DNA of 43,988 nucleotides from Gordonia oryzae (GTDB taxonomy: Bacteria > Actinomycetota > Actinomycetes > Mycobacteriales > Mycobacteriaceae), in NCBI RefSeq assembly GCF_003797185.1, contig NZ_RKMH01000022.1, positions 1-43,988 of the forward strand, given 5' to 3'. Within the stretch, counting starts at the first letter, position 1. Each line of letters begins with the position of its first letter. The translations under genes were made by a program, and so were the position numbers. Below are positions 1 to 7,256 of this stretch, piece by piece. The notes under the pieces were generated by a model that made no database searches, was not told the DNA's origin, and saw only the letters and a program-made list of their open reading frames with translations.

Positions 1-2
1 CC

Positions 3-77
3 GCAGAATCCATCATCGAGAAAGTCCAACGCGGACGCGACGCCCTCAACCAGATCAAATCCCAGACAGACCACTAG
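3..77 (+). CDS. C-terminal end of a putative transposase (partial, runs off left edge)
   Basis: Only the last 24 codons lie in the window, in the frame beginning at base 3 and ending with TAG at 75-77. The peptide contains IIEKVQRGRDALNQI and resembles the partial minus-strand gene at the right edge (ILAKVARARETLEQV). The shared pattern is I-x2-K-V-x-R-x-R-x2-L-x-Q. That, and the match between the adjoining DNA ends, suggests two members of one transposase family. The stop TAG is part of a CTAG that looks like the insertion target, so the gene may borrow its stop codon from the target site. The family cannot be named from 24 residues, and a non-transposase gene is possible. Confidence 0.5.
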   Translation, partial: AESIIEKVQRGRDALNQIKSQTDH

Positions 78-155
78 GGTGTGTCTCCCAATTCCCTTTG
101 CGGGTCTTGGCGGCCCGTTTGCGCCAATCCCTCGCAGAAGAATTGGGAGACACAC
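78..155. mobile_element. MITE copy A, 78 bp
   Basis: A short element made almost entirely of two imperfect inverted arms. It begins GGTGTGTCTCCCAATTC and ends GAATTGGGAGACACAC, and similarity between the arms extends for about 35 bp. It starts directly after a CTAG at 74-77. The right flank reads GATAG, not CTAG, so no clean target duplication remains. It matches the copy at 8297-8454 in inverted orientation, but lacks about 80 bp of the middle. No coding capacity. Confidence 0.8.
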
Positions 156-161
156 GATAGC

Positions 162-449
162 TCACTGCGCGAGAAACGCCAGCCGCGGATCGGTCGTGTT
201 CGGTTCGATGTCGATGATCTCGGCAGCGACGACGCCGTGAATGACGAAGGGGTCCTGGGCAACTCGCGCCTGGATCTGTTCGCGCGTACCACCGGCGGCA
301 ACCAGCGCGCCACCCAATCCAGGACGGATGCTGCCGACCAGCACGAAGATACCTTCGGCGACACCGCGTTGCACCCATGCCTGGTGCGCGGGCAGGTGGT
401 CTGCGGCGGCGGACTTGTTGTCAGAGAAGCGGAGAATGATGACGAACAT
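162..449 (-). CDS. YciI-family small protein
   Basis: This 95-aa protein begins MFVIILRFSDN and has the size and ferredoxin-like fold pattern of the YciI/YCII family (dimeric alpha-beta barrel relatives, mostly without a defined reaction). The ORF stays open upstream, but the ATG at 449 is preceded by AGGAG about 6 nt away and gives the usual family length, so longer starts are rejected. It lies 47 bp downstream of the TetR gene on the same strand and is probably co-transcribed and controlled by that regulator. Some YciI proteins act on small chlorinated or hydroxylated aromatics; nothing here tells the substrate. Confidence 0.8.
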   Translation of the reverse strand: MFVIILRFSDNKSAAADHLPAHQAWVQRGVAEGIFVLVGSIRPGLGGALVAAGGTREQIQARVAQDPFVIHGVVAAEIIDIEPNTTDPRLAFLAQ

Positions 450-496
450 GCGAACTCCTTTGTTAAAGCAGCGGTCAGGCCAGCGGGCCGAATTGG

Positions 497-1069
497 TCAG
501 GCCGCGGCGATCTCGTCGCTGAGCCATTGTTCGAATCGATCGACCTCGCGGCGAGTCCACGCCGGGTCGCGAAACGCGTGGGATACAACTGCTGTGCCCT
601 GGCTGAACATCAGCGTGTGCAGCGCAAGGTCCTCAGCATCGGCTCCGCGGCCGAGTAGACCGAATTGCACTGCCAGCCAATCGCGGAACATCGCAAAGAT
701 ACGCACCGCCTGCGGACGCGCCCGGTGGTCGAGCTTGCCCAACTCGCTCACGAGGGTTCCGGCGGGACATCCATGCTGGGTAATCGCAGCCTCGTTACGG
801 ATCACGATCTCCACGAATTGTCGAATGCGAACTGCCGGATCGGTTGACGCGGCTTCCCACTCGTCGAGCATGGCACGCGTTCGCGCGGCACGATGGTCGG
901 TGACCGCGCGGAGGATCTCGTCCTTGGTCTTGAAGTGGTGATAAAAGTTGCCCCGCGAGATCCCGACTGCCGAGGCGACCATGGCGAAAGACGTATGCTC
1001 AAAACCGTTCTCATAGAACAACTGATCGGCGGTCTCGACGATCCGATCTCTGGTCAATTGCGCCGACAT
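497..1069 (-). CDS. TetR/AcrR-family transcriptional repressor
   Basis: This 190-aa one-domain regulator has the typical N-terminal TetR helix-turn-helix at about residues 26-46 (TSFAMVASAVGISRGNFYHH), followed by the KTKDEIL segment and a helical ligand-binding domain. A GAGGAGG ribosome-binding site lies about 11 nt upstream of the ATG at 1069. The YciI gene follows on the same strand and the pair looks like one operon. Two matching palindromes just upstream of the start (1097-1146) are the likely operators, implying autoregulation. The ligand is unknown. The HTH and the operator differ from KstR, so it is not the sterol repressor. Confidence 0.9.
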   Translation of the reverse strand: MSAQLTRDRIVETADQLFYENGFEHTSFAMVASAVGISRGNFYHHFKTKDEILRAVTDHRAARTRAMLDEWEAASTDPAVRIRQFVEIVIRNEAAITQHGCPAGTLVSELGKLDHRARPQAVRIFAMFRDWLAVQFGLLGRGADAEDLALHTLMFSQGTAVVSHAFRDPAWTRREVDRFEQWLSDEIAAA

Positions 1070-1096
1070 CGTCCGATGAACCTCCTCACGCGCGCC

Positions 1097-1146
1097 CTAG
1101 GACATTCGTCCTAGCGACTGCACATGAGATTAGGACACGCGTCCCA
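1097..1146. promoter_or_regulatory. Paired TetR operators upstream of the TetR-yciI unit
   Basis: Site 1 (1097-1114) is the perfect palindrome CTAGGAC-attc-GTCCTAG. Site 2 (1131-1146) is TAGGAC-acgc-GTCCCA, the same half-sites and 4-bp spacer with one mismatch. The sites start 33 bp apart, about three DNA turns, so two dimers could bind the same face. They lie 28-77 bp upstream of the TetR start codon, where a repressor would cover the promoter. Assignment to this TetR protein rests on position. Confidence 0.7.
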
Positions 1147-1183
1147 GGTACGCAAGCCCCACACCGGGCTCACCATCCACCGA

Positions 1184-2320
1184 TCAGCGCGACCCCTCGG
1201 CCAGCGACCGGTCGTTCTCCCCAAGTCCGGGCGGCGCGGTGCGGTAGGTCGGTGGGGTTACGCTCATCCGAATCGGGTTCGCGATCTGCTTGATCGGAGC
1301 CTCACGCCGCGGATCGTCGATCTCGACGACTGGGTCGAGTTCGAGCCTCTCGGCCAGCGCTATCGCGTCGGCGACGTCATTGAGCGGCCCGCACGGCACC
1401 CCGCGCGCGGTGAGCGCGGTGAACCACGCGTCGGCAGTGTCTCGGGCCAGCGCCTCGTTGAGTAGCCCGACCAGTTCGTCGCGGTGCGCCACCCGCGCGG
1501 TGTTGGTCGAATAGCGTTCATCTACAGCCACATCGGGCCGCCCGAGTACATCGACCAGCGCCGCGAACTGCCGGTCATTACCGACCGCGAGAACCAGTGG
1601 CCGGTCGGCCGCCGAGAACACCTCGTACGGCGTGATGCTCGGGTGCCGATTCCCCATGGCATGCGGCACCACACCCGCGGCCACGTACGCCGACGACTGG
1701 TTGACCAGGGCCGAAAGCAACGACGACAGCAGGTTCACCTCGATGCGCTGGCCCTGGCCGGTCATGTCCCGATGACGCAGCGCGGCAAGGATACCCACCG
1801 CAGCGTGCAGGCCGGTGATGACGTCGACCATCGCGACGCCGACCTTGGTCGGGGTGTCGGCGTCGGGTCCGGTGATGCTCATCAGGCCGCCAACCGCCTG
1901 AATCAGCAGATCATAACCCGGTAGCTGATTGTTGCCTCCGAAGCCGGTGACTGAGCAGTACACGATATCCGGATTGCTTTGCGCGACAGCGTCATATCCG
2001 AGACCCAAGCGATCCAGAGTGCCGGGCAAGAAGTTCTCGACAACGACGTCGGCCCGATCGGTCAGCTCGCGGGCGGCGGCCAGTCCGGCGGGATCGGCGA
2101 GGTCCAGGGCCACCGACTCCTTGTTGCGATTGACCGACAAGAAGTACGACGAGTCCTCGCCAACCCACGGCGGACCCCAACTGCGGGTGTCGTCGCCGGT
2201 GCCGGGTCGCTCGACCTTGATGACCTCGGCGCCGAGGTCGGCGAGCAGCATCGTGGCGTACGGACCGGCCAGTACCCGACCGAAGTCGGCGATGACCAGC
2301 CCGTCCAGGGCGCCCGTCAC
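1184..2320 (-). CDS. Class III (CaiB/BaiF) CoA-transferase
   Basis: This 378-aa protein belongs to the formyl-CoA-transferase family. It opens with GLVIADFGRVLAGPYA and LADLGAEVIKVE, has the KESVALDL segment, and carries the expected catalytic aspartate at about residue 166 (AMVDVITG), equivalent to Asp169 of formyl-CoA transferase. The start is the GTG at 2320: its GTGA overlaps the TGA of the upstream acyl-CoA dehydrogenase gene, and the longer upstream ORF would only re-read that gene. Tight coupling to a glutaryl-CoA-dehydrogenase-type gene suggests that it makes the dehydrogenase substrate, for example glutaryl-CoA from succinyl-CoA and glutarate, as proposed for mammalian SUGCT. The substrate is inferred from context only. 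Confidence 0.88.
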   Translation of the reverse strand: MTGALDGLVIADFGRVLAGPYATMLLADLGAEVIKVERPGTGDDTRSWGPPWVGEDSSYFLSVNRNKESVALDLADPAGLAAARELTDRADVVVENFLPGTLDRLGLGYDAVAQSNPDIVYCSVTGFGGNNQLPGYDLLIQAVGGLMSITGPDADTPTKVGVAMVDVITGLHAAVGILAALRHRDMTGQGQRIEVNLLSSLLSALVNQSSAYVAAGVVPHAMGNRHPSITPYEVFSAADRPLVLAVGNDRQFAALVDVLGRPDVAVDERYSTNTARVAHRDELVGLLNEALARDTADAWFTALTARGVPCGPLNDVADAIALAERLELDPVVEIDDPRREAPIKQIANPIRMSVTPPTYRTAPPGLGENDRSLAEGSR

Positions 2321-3501
2321 CGGAACGCGCCCTCCCCGGTCAGTGCTTTGCCGATGGTCAGTTGATGCACCTCCGAGGTGCCCTCGTAGGTCAGTACCGA
2401 TTCGAGGTTGTTGGCGTGCCGGATCACCGGATATTCCAAGGTGATCCCGTTGGCGCCCAGAATGGTTCGGCACTCACGAGCGATCGCGATCGCCTCACGC
2501 ACATTGTTGAGCTTGCCGGTGCTGACCTGTTCCGGGCGGAGTTCGCCACGGTCCTTGAGCTGGCCGAGGTGATAGGCGAGCAGATGCCCCTTGCCCACCT
2601 CGAGCGCCATGTCGGCGATCTTGGTCTGCGTGATCTGGTATGCCGCAAGCGGTTTGTCGAATACAGCGCGTGACTGCGCGTATTCGACGGCCGTTTCCAG
2701 GCAGTCGCGGGCGGCACCGATCGCACCGAAGATGATGCCGAAACGCGCCTCGCCCAGGCTCGTCAGCGGCCCACGGAGTCCGGCGGCCTCCGGCAGAATC
2801 GCCGACGCCGGCAACCGCACGTCGTCGAGCACCAACTCGGAGGTGACCGAGGCCCGCAGCGACATCTTCTTCGTGATCTCCGGTGCCGAGAACCCCGGGG
2901 TATCGGTCGGGACGACGAATCCCCGGATGCCGCGCGGAGATTCCTCGAGATCGGTCTGCGCCCACACCACCGCGACATCGGCGATCGACCCGTTGGTGAT
3001 CCACATCTTGGTGCCGTTCAGTATCCAGTCGTCGCCGTCGCGTTTGGCGTTGGTGCGCATCCCCGCGGGATTCGACCCGAAGTCCGGCTCGGTCAGCCCG
3101 AAGCATCCGATGGCATCGCCGGCGGCCATGCGCGGCAACCACTCCTGCTTCTGCTCCTCGCTGCCCCAGTGGTGGATCGAGAACATCGCCAGCGATCCCT
3201 GAACCGACACCAGACTACGGATACCCGAGTCGACGGCCTCGAGTTCGAGGCAGGCCAGTCCGTAGGCGGTCGCACTGGTCCCCGGGCAACCGTATCCCTC
3301 CAGGTGCATGCCGAGGGCGCCGAGCGCGCCGAGTTCCTTCGCCAGTTCACGGGCCGGGAGCGACCCTTTCTCGAACCAGTCACCGATGTGCGGCCGCAGC
3401 CGCTCCCGACCGAACTTGCCGACGGTGTCGCGGATGGCGATCTCGTCGGCGTCGAGCAGCGAGTCGAGGGCGAACAGTTGCGTGAGGTCCTGAGCGGGCA
3501 T
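2317..3501 (-). CDS. Acyl-CoA dehydrogenase, glutaryl-CoA dehydrogenase type
   Basis: This 394-aa FAD enzyme has the usual acyl-CoA dehydrogenase features: CFGLTEPDFGSNPAGM (substrate and FAD loop), KMWITNG, and a C-terminal TYEGTSEVHQL in which Glu373 is the catalytic base at the place found in glutaryl-CoA dehydrogenases. Length and the absence of a long C-terminal extension also fit that subgroup. I chose the ATG at 3501 because AGGAGG lies 6 nt upstream; an ATG two codons earlier is too close to it. The stop overlaps the GTG of the CoA-transferase gene. The pair would convert glutarate through glutaryl-CoA to crotonyl-CoA, feeding lysine or tryptophan breakdown. Substrate specificity is inference. 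The divergent LacI regulator is the likely controller. Confidence 0.85.
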   Translation of the reverse strand: MPAQDLTQLFALDSLLDADEIAIRDTVGKFGRERLRPHIGDWFEKGSLPARELAKELGALGALGMHLEGYGCPGTSATAYGLACLELEAVDSGIRSLVSVQGSLAMFSIHHWGSEEQKQEWLPRMAAGDAIGCFGLTEPDFGSNPAGMRTNAKRDGDDWILNGTKMWITNGSIADVAVVWAQTDLEESPRGIRGFVVPTDTPGFSAPEITKKMSLRASVTSELVLDDVRLPASAILPEAAGLRGPLTSLGEARFGIIFGAIGAARDCLETAVEYAQSRAVFDKPLAAYQITQTKIADMALEVGKGHLLAYHLGQLKDRGELRPEQVSTGKLNNVREAIAIARECRTILGANGITLEYPVIRHANNLESVLTYEGTSEVHQLTIGKALTGEGAFR

Positions 3502-3532
3502 GGGCATCCTCCTGGCGGGTGCGAGAACCGTG

Positions 3533-3570
3533 TGCAATCGTTTGTGAGAACGTTTGCACGATCGTTTGCA
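3533..3570. promoter_or_regulatory. Cluster of CGTTTG repeats, likely LacI-family operator
   Basis: CGTTTG occurs three times at exact 12-bp spacing (3539, 3551, 3563). The outer part also forms an inverted repeat, TGCAATCG (3533-3540) with CGTTTGCA (3551-3558). The array lies between the divergent acyl-CoA dehydrogenase and LacI genes, where a local LacI-type regulator would control both. LacI-family operators commonly have a central CG. Assignment to the neighbouring regulator is inference. Confidence 0.6.
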
Positions 3571-3641
3571 TCACGTAGGCTATGGCGCATCGCCGCATTC
3601 GTCAACAAGCGCGCCGACCCGAGGAAGGACCACCACCGCCG

Positions 3642-4673
3642 ATGCCAGGACAGTCGTCAGACAGCCGGCCGACGCGTGGCCAGCGGGCACCGACGCTCAA
3701 GGAGATCGCCGAGCACGCCGGGGTCCACGTGTCGACGGCGTCGCGGGTATTGCGGCAGCCCGAGCCGGTCGACGGCTGGTCACCCTCGGCCCAGCGGGTG
3801 CGTCACGCAGCCGAGGAACTCGGCTACCGCCGCAACGTCTGGGCGGCCAGCCTGCGGACCCGCAAGACGACGACTCTCGGGGTCGTGATGACCCGCCTGA
3901 CCGATGGCGTCGTCGCCACCACTTATCAGGGCATCGACGAAGCCGCCACGCGCGCAGGCTATTCGGTGTTGTTGGCGAGCCCACCCGACGACGCCGCCGC
4001 CCAACGTGACGCGATCGAGTTGCTCGTCGGCCGCCGGGTCGACGGTCTGCTCCTGGGCGGATTACACGCTCCGGCAGCCGAATTCATCGAGTCGCTGACG
4101 GTGAACGTACCGATGCTGACAGTCACCAGGCATGCCGACGCCGGCCTGCCCTTCGTCGGTGGTGATGACCGCGGGGGAGGCCGGCTCGCGGCACGGTATC
4201 TGATCGATCGCGGGTATACCGACCTCGCCGTCATCGGCGGACCCGCACACGCCACCACCGCCACCGACCGACTCGCCGGATTCCTCAACGGTCTCGGCGA
4301 GGCGGGAATCGAGTTGGCGCCCAGCAGGATCGTGACGTCGGCTTTCGACGTCGACGGCGGTATCGTGGCCGGTCGTCAACTGCTCGACGGTCCCGACCGG
4401 CCACGCGCGATCTTCACCGTCTCCGACACCATCGCCATCGGTGTGCTCGGCGTGGCCCGCGACCTCGGCCTGCACATACCGGCCGACCTCGCGCTCGTCG
4501 GCTACAACGACATACCCATCGCGGCCCAGCTGCCGGTGCCACTGACAACAGTCGCGTCCCCGGCACGCCGGATCGGTGAGACGGCGGCTCGTGGCCTGCT
4601 CGATCTCATCGAAGGGCGCGACGTTGTATCGGCGCTCCTACCCGTCGAATTGATGGTGCGCGGGACCGGTTAG
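3642..4673 (+). CDS. LacI-family transcriptional regulator
   Basis: This 343-aa regulator has a LacI helix-turn-helix at about residues 17-38 (PTLKEIAEHAGVHVSTASRV), a hinge region, and a periplasmic-binding-protein-like sensor domain (LGVVMTRL, RRVDGLLLGG, FTVSDTIAIGVLG, PADLALVGYND). The start at 3642 is preceded by GAGGAAGGA about 12 nt away and puts the HTH near the N-terminus as usual; the ORF extends 20 codons further up but with no better site. It is divergent from the CoA-transferase/dehydrogenase pair and shares the 12-bp-spaced repeats with it. The effector may be an organic acid or CoA ester, not a sugar, but that is a guess. Its stop overlaps the stop of the convergent gene. Confidence 0.88.
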   Translation: MPGQSSDSRPTRGQRAPTLKEIAEHAGVHVSTASRVLRQPEPVDGWSPSAQRVRHAAEELGYRRNVWAASLRTRKTTTLGVVMTRLTDGVVATTYQGIDEAATRAGYSVLLASPPDDAAAQRDAIELLVGRRVDGLLLGGLHAPAAEFIESLTVNVPMLTVTRHADAGLPFVGGDDRGGGRLAARYLIDRGYTDLAVIGGPAHATTATDRLAGFLNGLGEAGIELAPSRIVTSAFDVDGGIVAGRQLLDGPDRPRAIFTVSDTIAIGVLGVARDLGLHIPADLALVGYNDIPIAAQLPVPLTTVASPARRIGETAARGLLDLIEGRDVVSALLPVELMVRGTG

Positions 4674-5434
4674 GGCTGGGCCGGCGCCACGAAATTGAAC
4701 GTGATCGGCGCCGACTCCTTCTCGCCGAGCTTTCCGATGGCCTGATAAGAGCCGGCGGGCACCGGGTTACGTGGCTTGTCGCAGCCCGGGTTACTGGTGG
4801 TGCCGGACCACGTGATGGTGTCCTTGACCTGCTGCTGCGGCGCCAGCACCTGGTTGTTGACGGTATTGATCTGCGAGCAGTCGCTGGCGGTCCACAGCGT
4901 GCGGGTGCCGTCGAGGGTGCGCACGATCACGTTTTGAGCGGCCTTGCCGACATCGCGGGCACATGCGGACAGTCCCGCATTGGTGACGACAATGGTGAAC
5001 ACCGGCTGACTACCGGTGGTGTAGGTCGGCTTGTCGGTGTAGAGCACGACGGCGATCGAATTGTCCGGGCACAGCGGCATGTTCGCGTCGGCGGCCGCGG
5101 GATTGCCTCCCGGCGCCGGTGCGACCGCCGAGCCCGACGGCGACGCGCTCGGGTTGGCACTGCTGTGGCCGGGCGCACCCCCGCCACCACCGCCGGTGCC
5201 GCCACCGGACGGCGCCTGCGACGGATCGACCGAGGCATTGGTCGTCGCGGTCGACGGTGTCGTCGATGAGGGGGTCGCCGTGGACGCGGTATTCGACGTG
5301 TCGTCACCGCCACCCGATTGCGCCCACACGACCAACCCGACCACCAGGGCGAGCACAGCCACCAGCACTCCACCGGCGACGATGCGTCGTCGCCAATAGA
5401 TCTCAGGTGGGAGTGGCCCTTGCGGTTCGATCAC
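4670..5434 (-). CDS. Rv3587c-like single-pass membrane protein
   Basis: This 254-aa protein has a short cytoplasmic N-terminus, one transmembrane helix (about residues 17-38, rich in V, L and A), a long Ser/Thr/Pro/Gly linker containing a glycine run, and an outward-facing domain from about residue 118. That domain contains LCPDNSIAVVLYTDKPTY and paired cysteines (CARD, DCSQ, PGCDKP) that may form disulfides. Gene order next to canB and mutY matches Rv3587c of M. tuberculosis, a conserved membrane protein with no assigned function. The stop overlaps the LacI stop tail to tail (TTAG at 4670-4673), so no terminator separates them. Confidence 0.8.
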   Translation of the reverse strand: MIEPQGPLPPEIYWRRRIVAGGVLVAVLALVVGLVVWAQSGGGDDTSNTASTATPSSTTPSTATTNASVDPSQAPSGGGTGGGGGGAPGHSSANPSASPSGSAVAPAPGGNPAAADANMPLCPDNSIAVVLYTDKPTYTTGSQPVFTIVVTNAGLSACARDVGKAAQNVIVRTLDGTRTLWTASDCSQINTVNNQVLAPQQQVKDTITWSGTTSNPGCDKPRNPVPAGSYQAIGKLGEKESAPITFNFVAPAQP

Positions 5435-5565
5435 GCCCCAACGCTAACGGCCGCGCCGACCACCCTCGGCGAGGCCGGTCGGCGTGTCGCATGAAACGTG
5501 CGGGGCCGGTAAGGTAACGGGGCCTGTGAGGCAGGGGGCCATCACGCGCGCCGCCGCCACGGTGC

Positions 5566-6240
5566 CTAAGCCGATTCGGCGTCGGGGAGTTCGGTGTGCG
5601 CCACCGGCAGGACGGCCTGACCACTCACGCCGATATCGCCGTATACCCCGCGCAGCTGAACAGCGCCCTCGCTCAGGGCGTAGGTCAGCCCGACGATGGC
5701 CAGCTTTCCCGCGGCGACACGGTCGGCGATGATCCGACTGCGCTGCATCAGCAGCTGACCGGTCTCCACGACGTGGCGTGCCTCGAACTCGTCGACGCGC
5801 GTCAGGCCCTCGCTGCGACCGGCCAGGATGCTGGGCGTCACCCGTTCGACGACGTCGCGGATGTAGCCGCCGGGGATCTGCAGGTCGTCGAGCGCGTCGA
5901 GGGTCGCCTTGACCGCACCGCAACTGTCGTGACCGAGGATCACGATCAGCGGGACCTCGAGCACCTCCGCCGCGTACTCGAGCGAGCCGAGGACCGCGGA
6001 GTCGAGGACATGACCGGCGGTGCGAACGACGAACATGTCGCCGAGGCCCTGATCGAAGATGATCTCGGCGGCCAGGCGTGAGTCCGCGCATCCGAACAGC
6101 ACGACGTGCGGGTTCTGCCCGGCGGCGAGGCGGTGACGGTCCTCGATACCCTGGCTGGGATGTTGCGATTCTCCGGCGACGAAGCGCCGGTTGCCCTCCA
6201 GGAGTACCTGCCATGCACGTTTCGGGGTGAGTCCGATCAT
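5566..6240 (-). CDS. canB: Beta-class carbonic anhydrase
   Basis: This 224-aa zinc enzyme interconverts carbon dioxide and bicarbonate. The zinc ligands and the catalytic dyad are visible: Cys51-x-Asp53-x-Arg55 in FGCADSR and His104-x2-Cys107 in GHDSCGA. Length, sequence and position beside mutY match M. tuberculosis CanB (Rv3588c). The start at 6240 (MIGLTPKRAW) gives the family length; the ORF runs 78 codons further up but that part overlaps mutY antisense. The start codon shares the palindrome CATG with the start codon of divergent mutY, so the two genes cannot have separate 5' leaders on non-overlapping DNA. Confidence 0.95.
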   Translation of the reverse strand: MIGLTPKRAWQVLLEGNRRFVAGESQHPSQGIEDRHRLAAGQNPHVVLFGCADSRLAAEIIFDQGLGDMFVVRTAGHVLDSAVLGSLEYAAEVLEVPLIVILGHDSCGAVKATLDALDDLQIPGGYIRDVVERVTPSILAGRSEGLTRVDEFEARHVVETGQLLMQRSRIIADRVAAGKLAIVGLTYALSEGAVQLRGVYGDIGVSGQAVLPVAHTELPDAESA

Positions 6241-7201
6241 GGGAACCAGTCTGCCACCTACCACCGTTCTCGCATGGTTCGATCGCCATGAACGCGATCT
6301 GCCCTGGCGTGCGCCCGGGCTGCCGGCCTGGCAGATCCTCATCAGCGAGATCATGTTGCAGCAGACCCCGGTGTCCCGGGTGATCGGCCCGTGGACCGAA
6401 TGGGTGCAGCGCTGGCCCACGCCCTCGGCGATGGCGGCGTCGACTCCGGCCGAGGTGCTGCGCGCCTGGGGCAAGCTCGGCTATCCCCGGCGCGCGCTGC
6501 GTCTGCACGAATGCGCCAAGGTGCTGGCCGCCGACCACGGTGACCGGGTCCCCGAGGACGTCGCGACAATGTTGAGCCTGCCGGGCATCGGCGACTACAC
6601 CGCACGCGCGGTCGCCTGCTTCGCCTACGGACAGGCGGTGCCCGTCGTCGACACCAATGTGCGACGAGTGATCGCGCGGGCGGTGCACGGCCGGGCCGAG
6701 CCCGGCAATCCGTCCCGCTCGGATCTCGACGACGCCGACGCACTACTCCCGCGGACGCCGCGTGGATCGTTCGCCCACTCCGCGCCCCGCTATTCAGCGG
6801 CGCTGATGGAGCTGGGCGCGTTGGTGTGTACGGCGCGCAACCCGCGATGTGACGACTGTCCCATCAGCGATTGTGCATGGGTGACGCTGGGTCGGCCCGC
6901 CCACGTGGGACCGCGGCGACGGGTGCAGAAGTTCGCCGGTACCGACCGCCAGGTTCGCGGGCTACTCCTGGACGTATTGCGTGACAACGACTTTCCAGTC
7001 GATCGGACACGTCTGGACGCGGTGTGGACCACTGATGCGGCGCAGCGCGACCGTGCGCTGGACTCATTGCTCACCGACGGGCTCGTCGAACTCACCGCCG
7101 ACGGTCGGTACTGCCTGGCGGGTGAGGGGTCGCCAGAGGCCGATTCCGACGTCGGCGAGCCTCTGCACCCATCGGAGGACAGATCTCTACAGGCCAGATG
7201 A
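6239..7201 (+). CDS. mutY: A/G-specific adenine DNA glycosylase MutY
   Basis: This 320-aa base-excision-repair enzyme removes adenine opposite 8-oxoguanine. The catalytic Glu37 (SEIMLQQTPVSRV), the helix-hairpin-helix LPGIGDYTARAV and the catalytic Asp138 (VVDTNVRRV) are at the E. coli MutY positions. The iron-sulfur cysteines follow as C-x6-C-x2-C-x4-C (VCTARNPRCDDCPISDC); the last spacing, one shorter than in E. coli, is as I recall in mycobacterial MutY. The C-terminal NUDIX-like domain is shorter than in E. coli. The ATG at 6239 lies inside the CATG shared with canB, so the transcript may be leaderless or nearly so. Confidence 0.95.
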   Translation: MGTSLPPTTVLAWFDRHERDLPWRAPGLPAWQILISEIMLQQTPVSRVIGPWTEWVQRWPTPSAMAASTPAEVLRAWGKLGYPRRALRLHECAKVLAADHGDRVPEDVATMLSLPGIGDYTARAVACFAYGQAVPVVDTNVRRVIARAVHGRAEPGNPSRSDLDDADALLPRTPRGSFAHSAPRYSAALMELGALVCTARNPRCDDCPISDCAWVTLGRPAHVGPRRRVQKFAGTDRQVRGLLLDVLRDNDFPVDRTRLDAVWTTDAAQRDRALDSLLTDGLVELTADGRYCLAGEGSPEADSDVGEPLHPSEDRSLQAR

Positions 7202-7242
7202 CACCGTAGGCGCAACTTCACCCGATTGCGGCTTTCACCTGC

Positions 7243-7256
7243 TAACTTGTCCCCCA
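7243..7256 (+). promoter_or_regulatory. Possible -10 element giving a leaderless transcript
   Basis: TAACTT at 7243-7248 fits the actinobacterial -10 pattern TANNNT. It ends 7 nt before the ATG at 7256, so transcription would start at or next to the A of the start codon. No Shine-Dalgarno sequence precedes this ATG, which supports leaderless translation. No good -35 was found. Confidence 0.35.

Noticed and set aside
5566..6474. A longer carbonic anhydrase beginning at 6474
   Set aside because: The extra 78 residues are the reverse of mutY and show no family similarity; the start at 6240 gives normal length.
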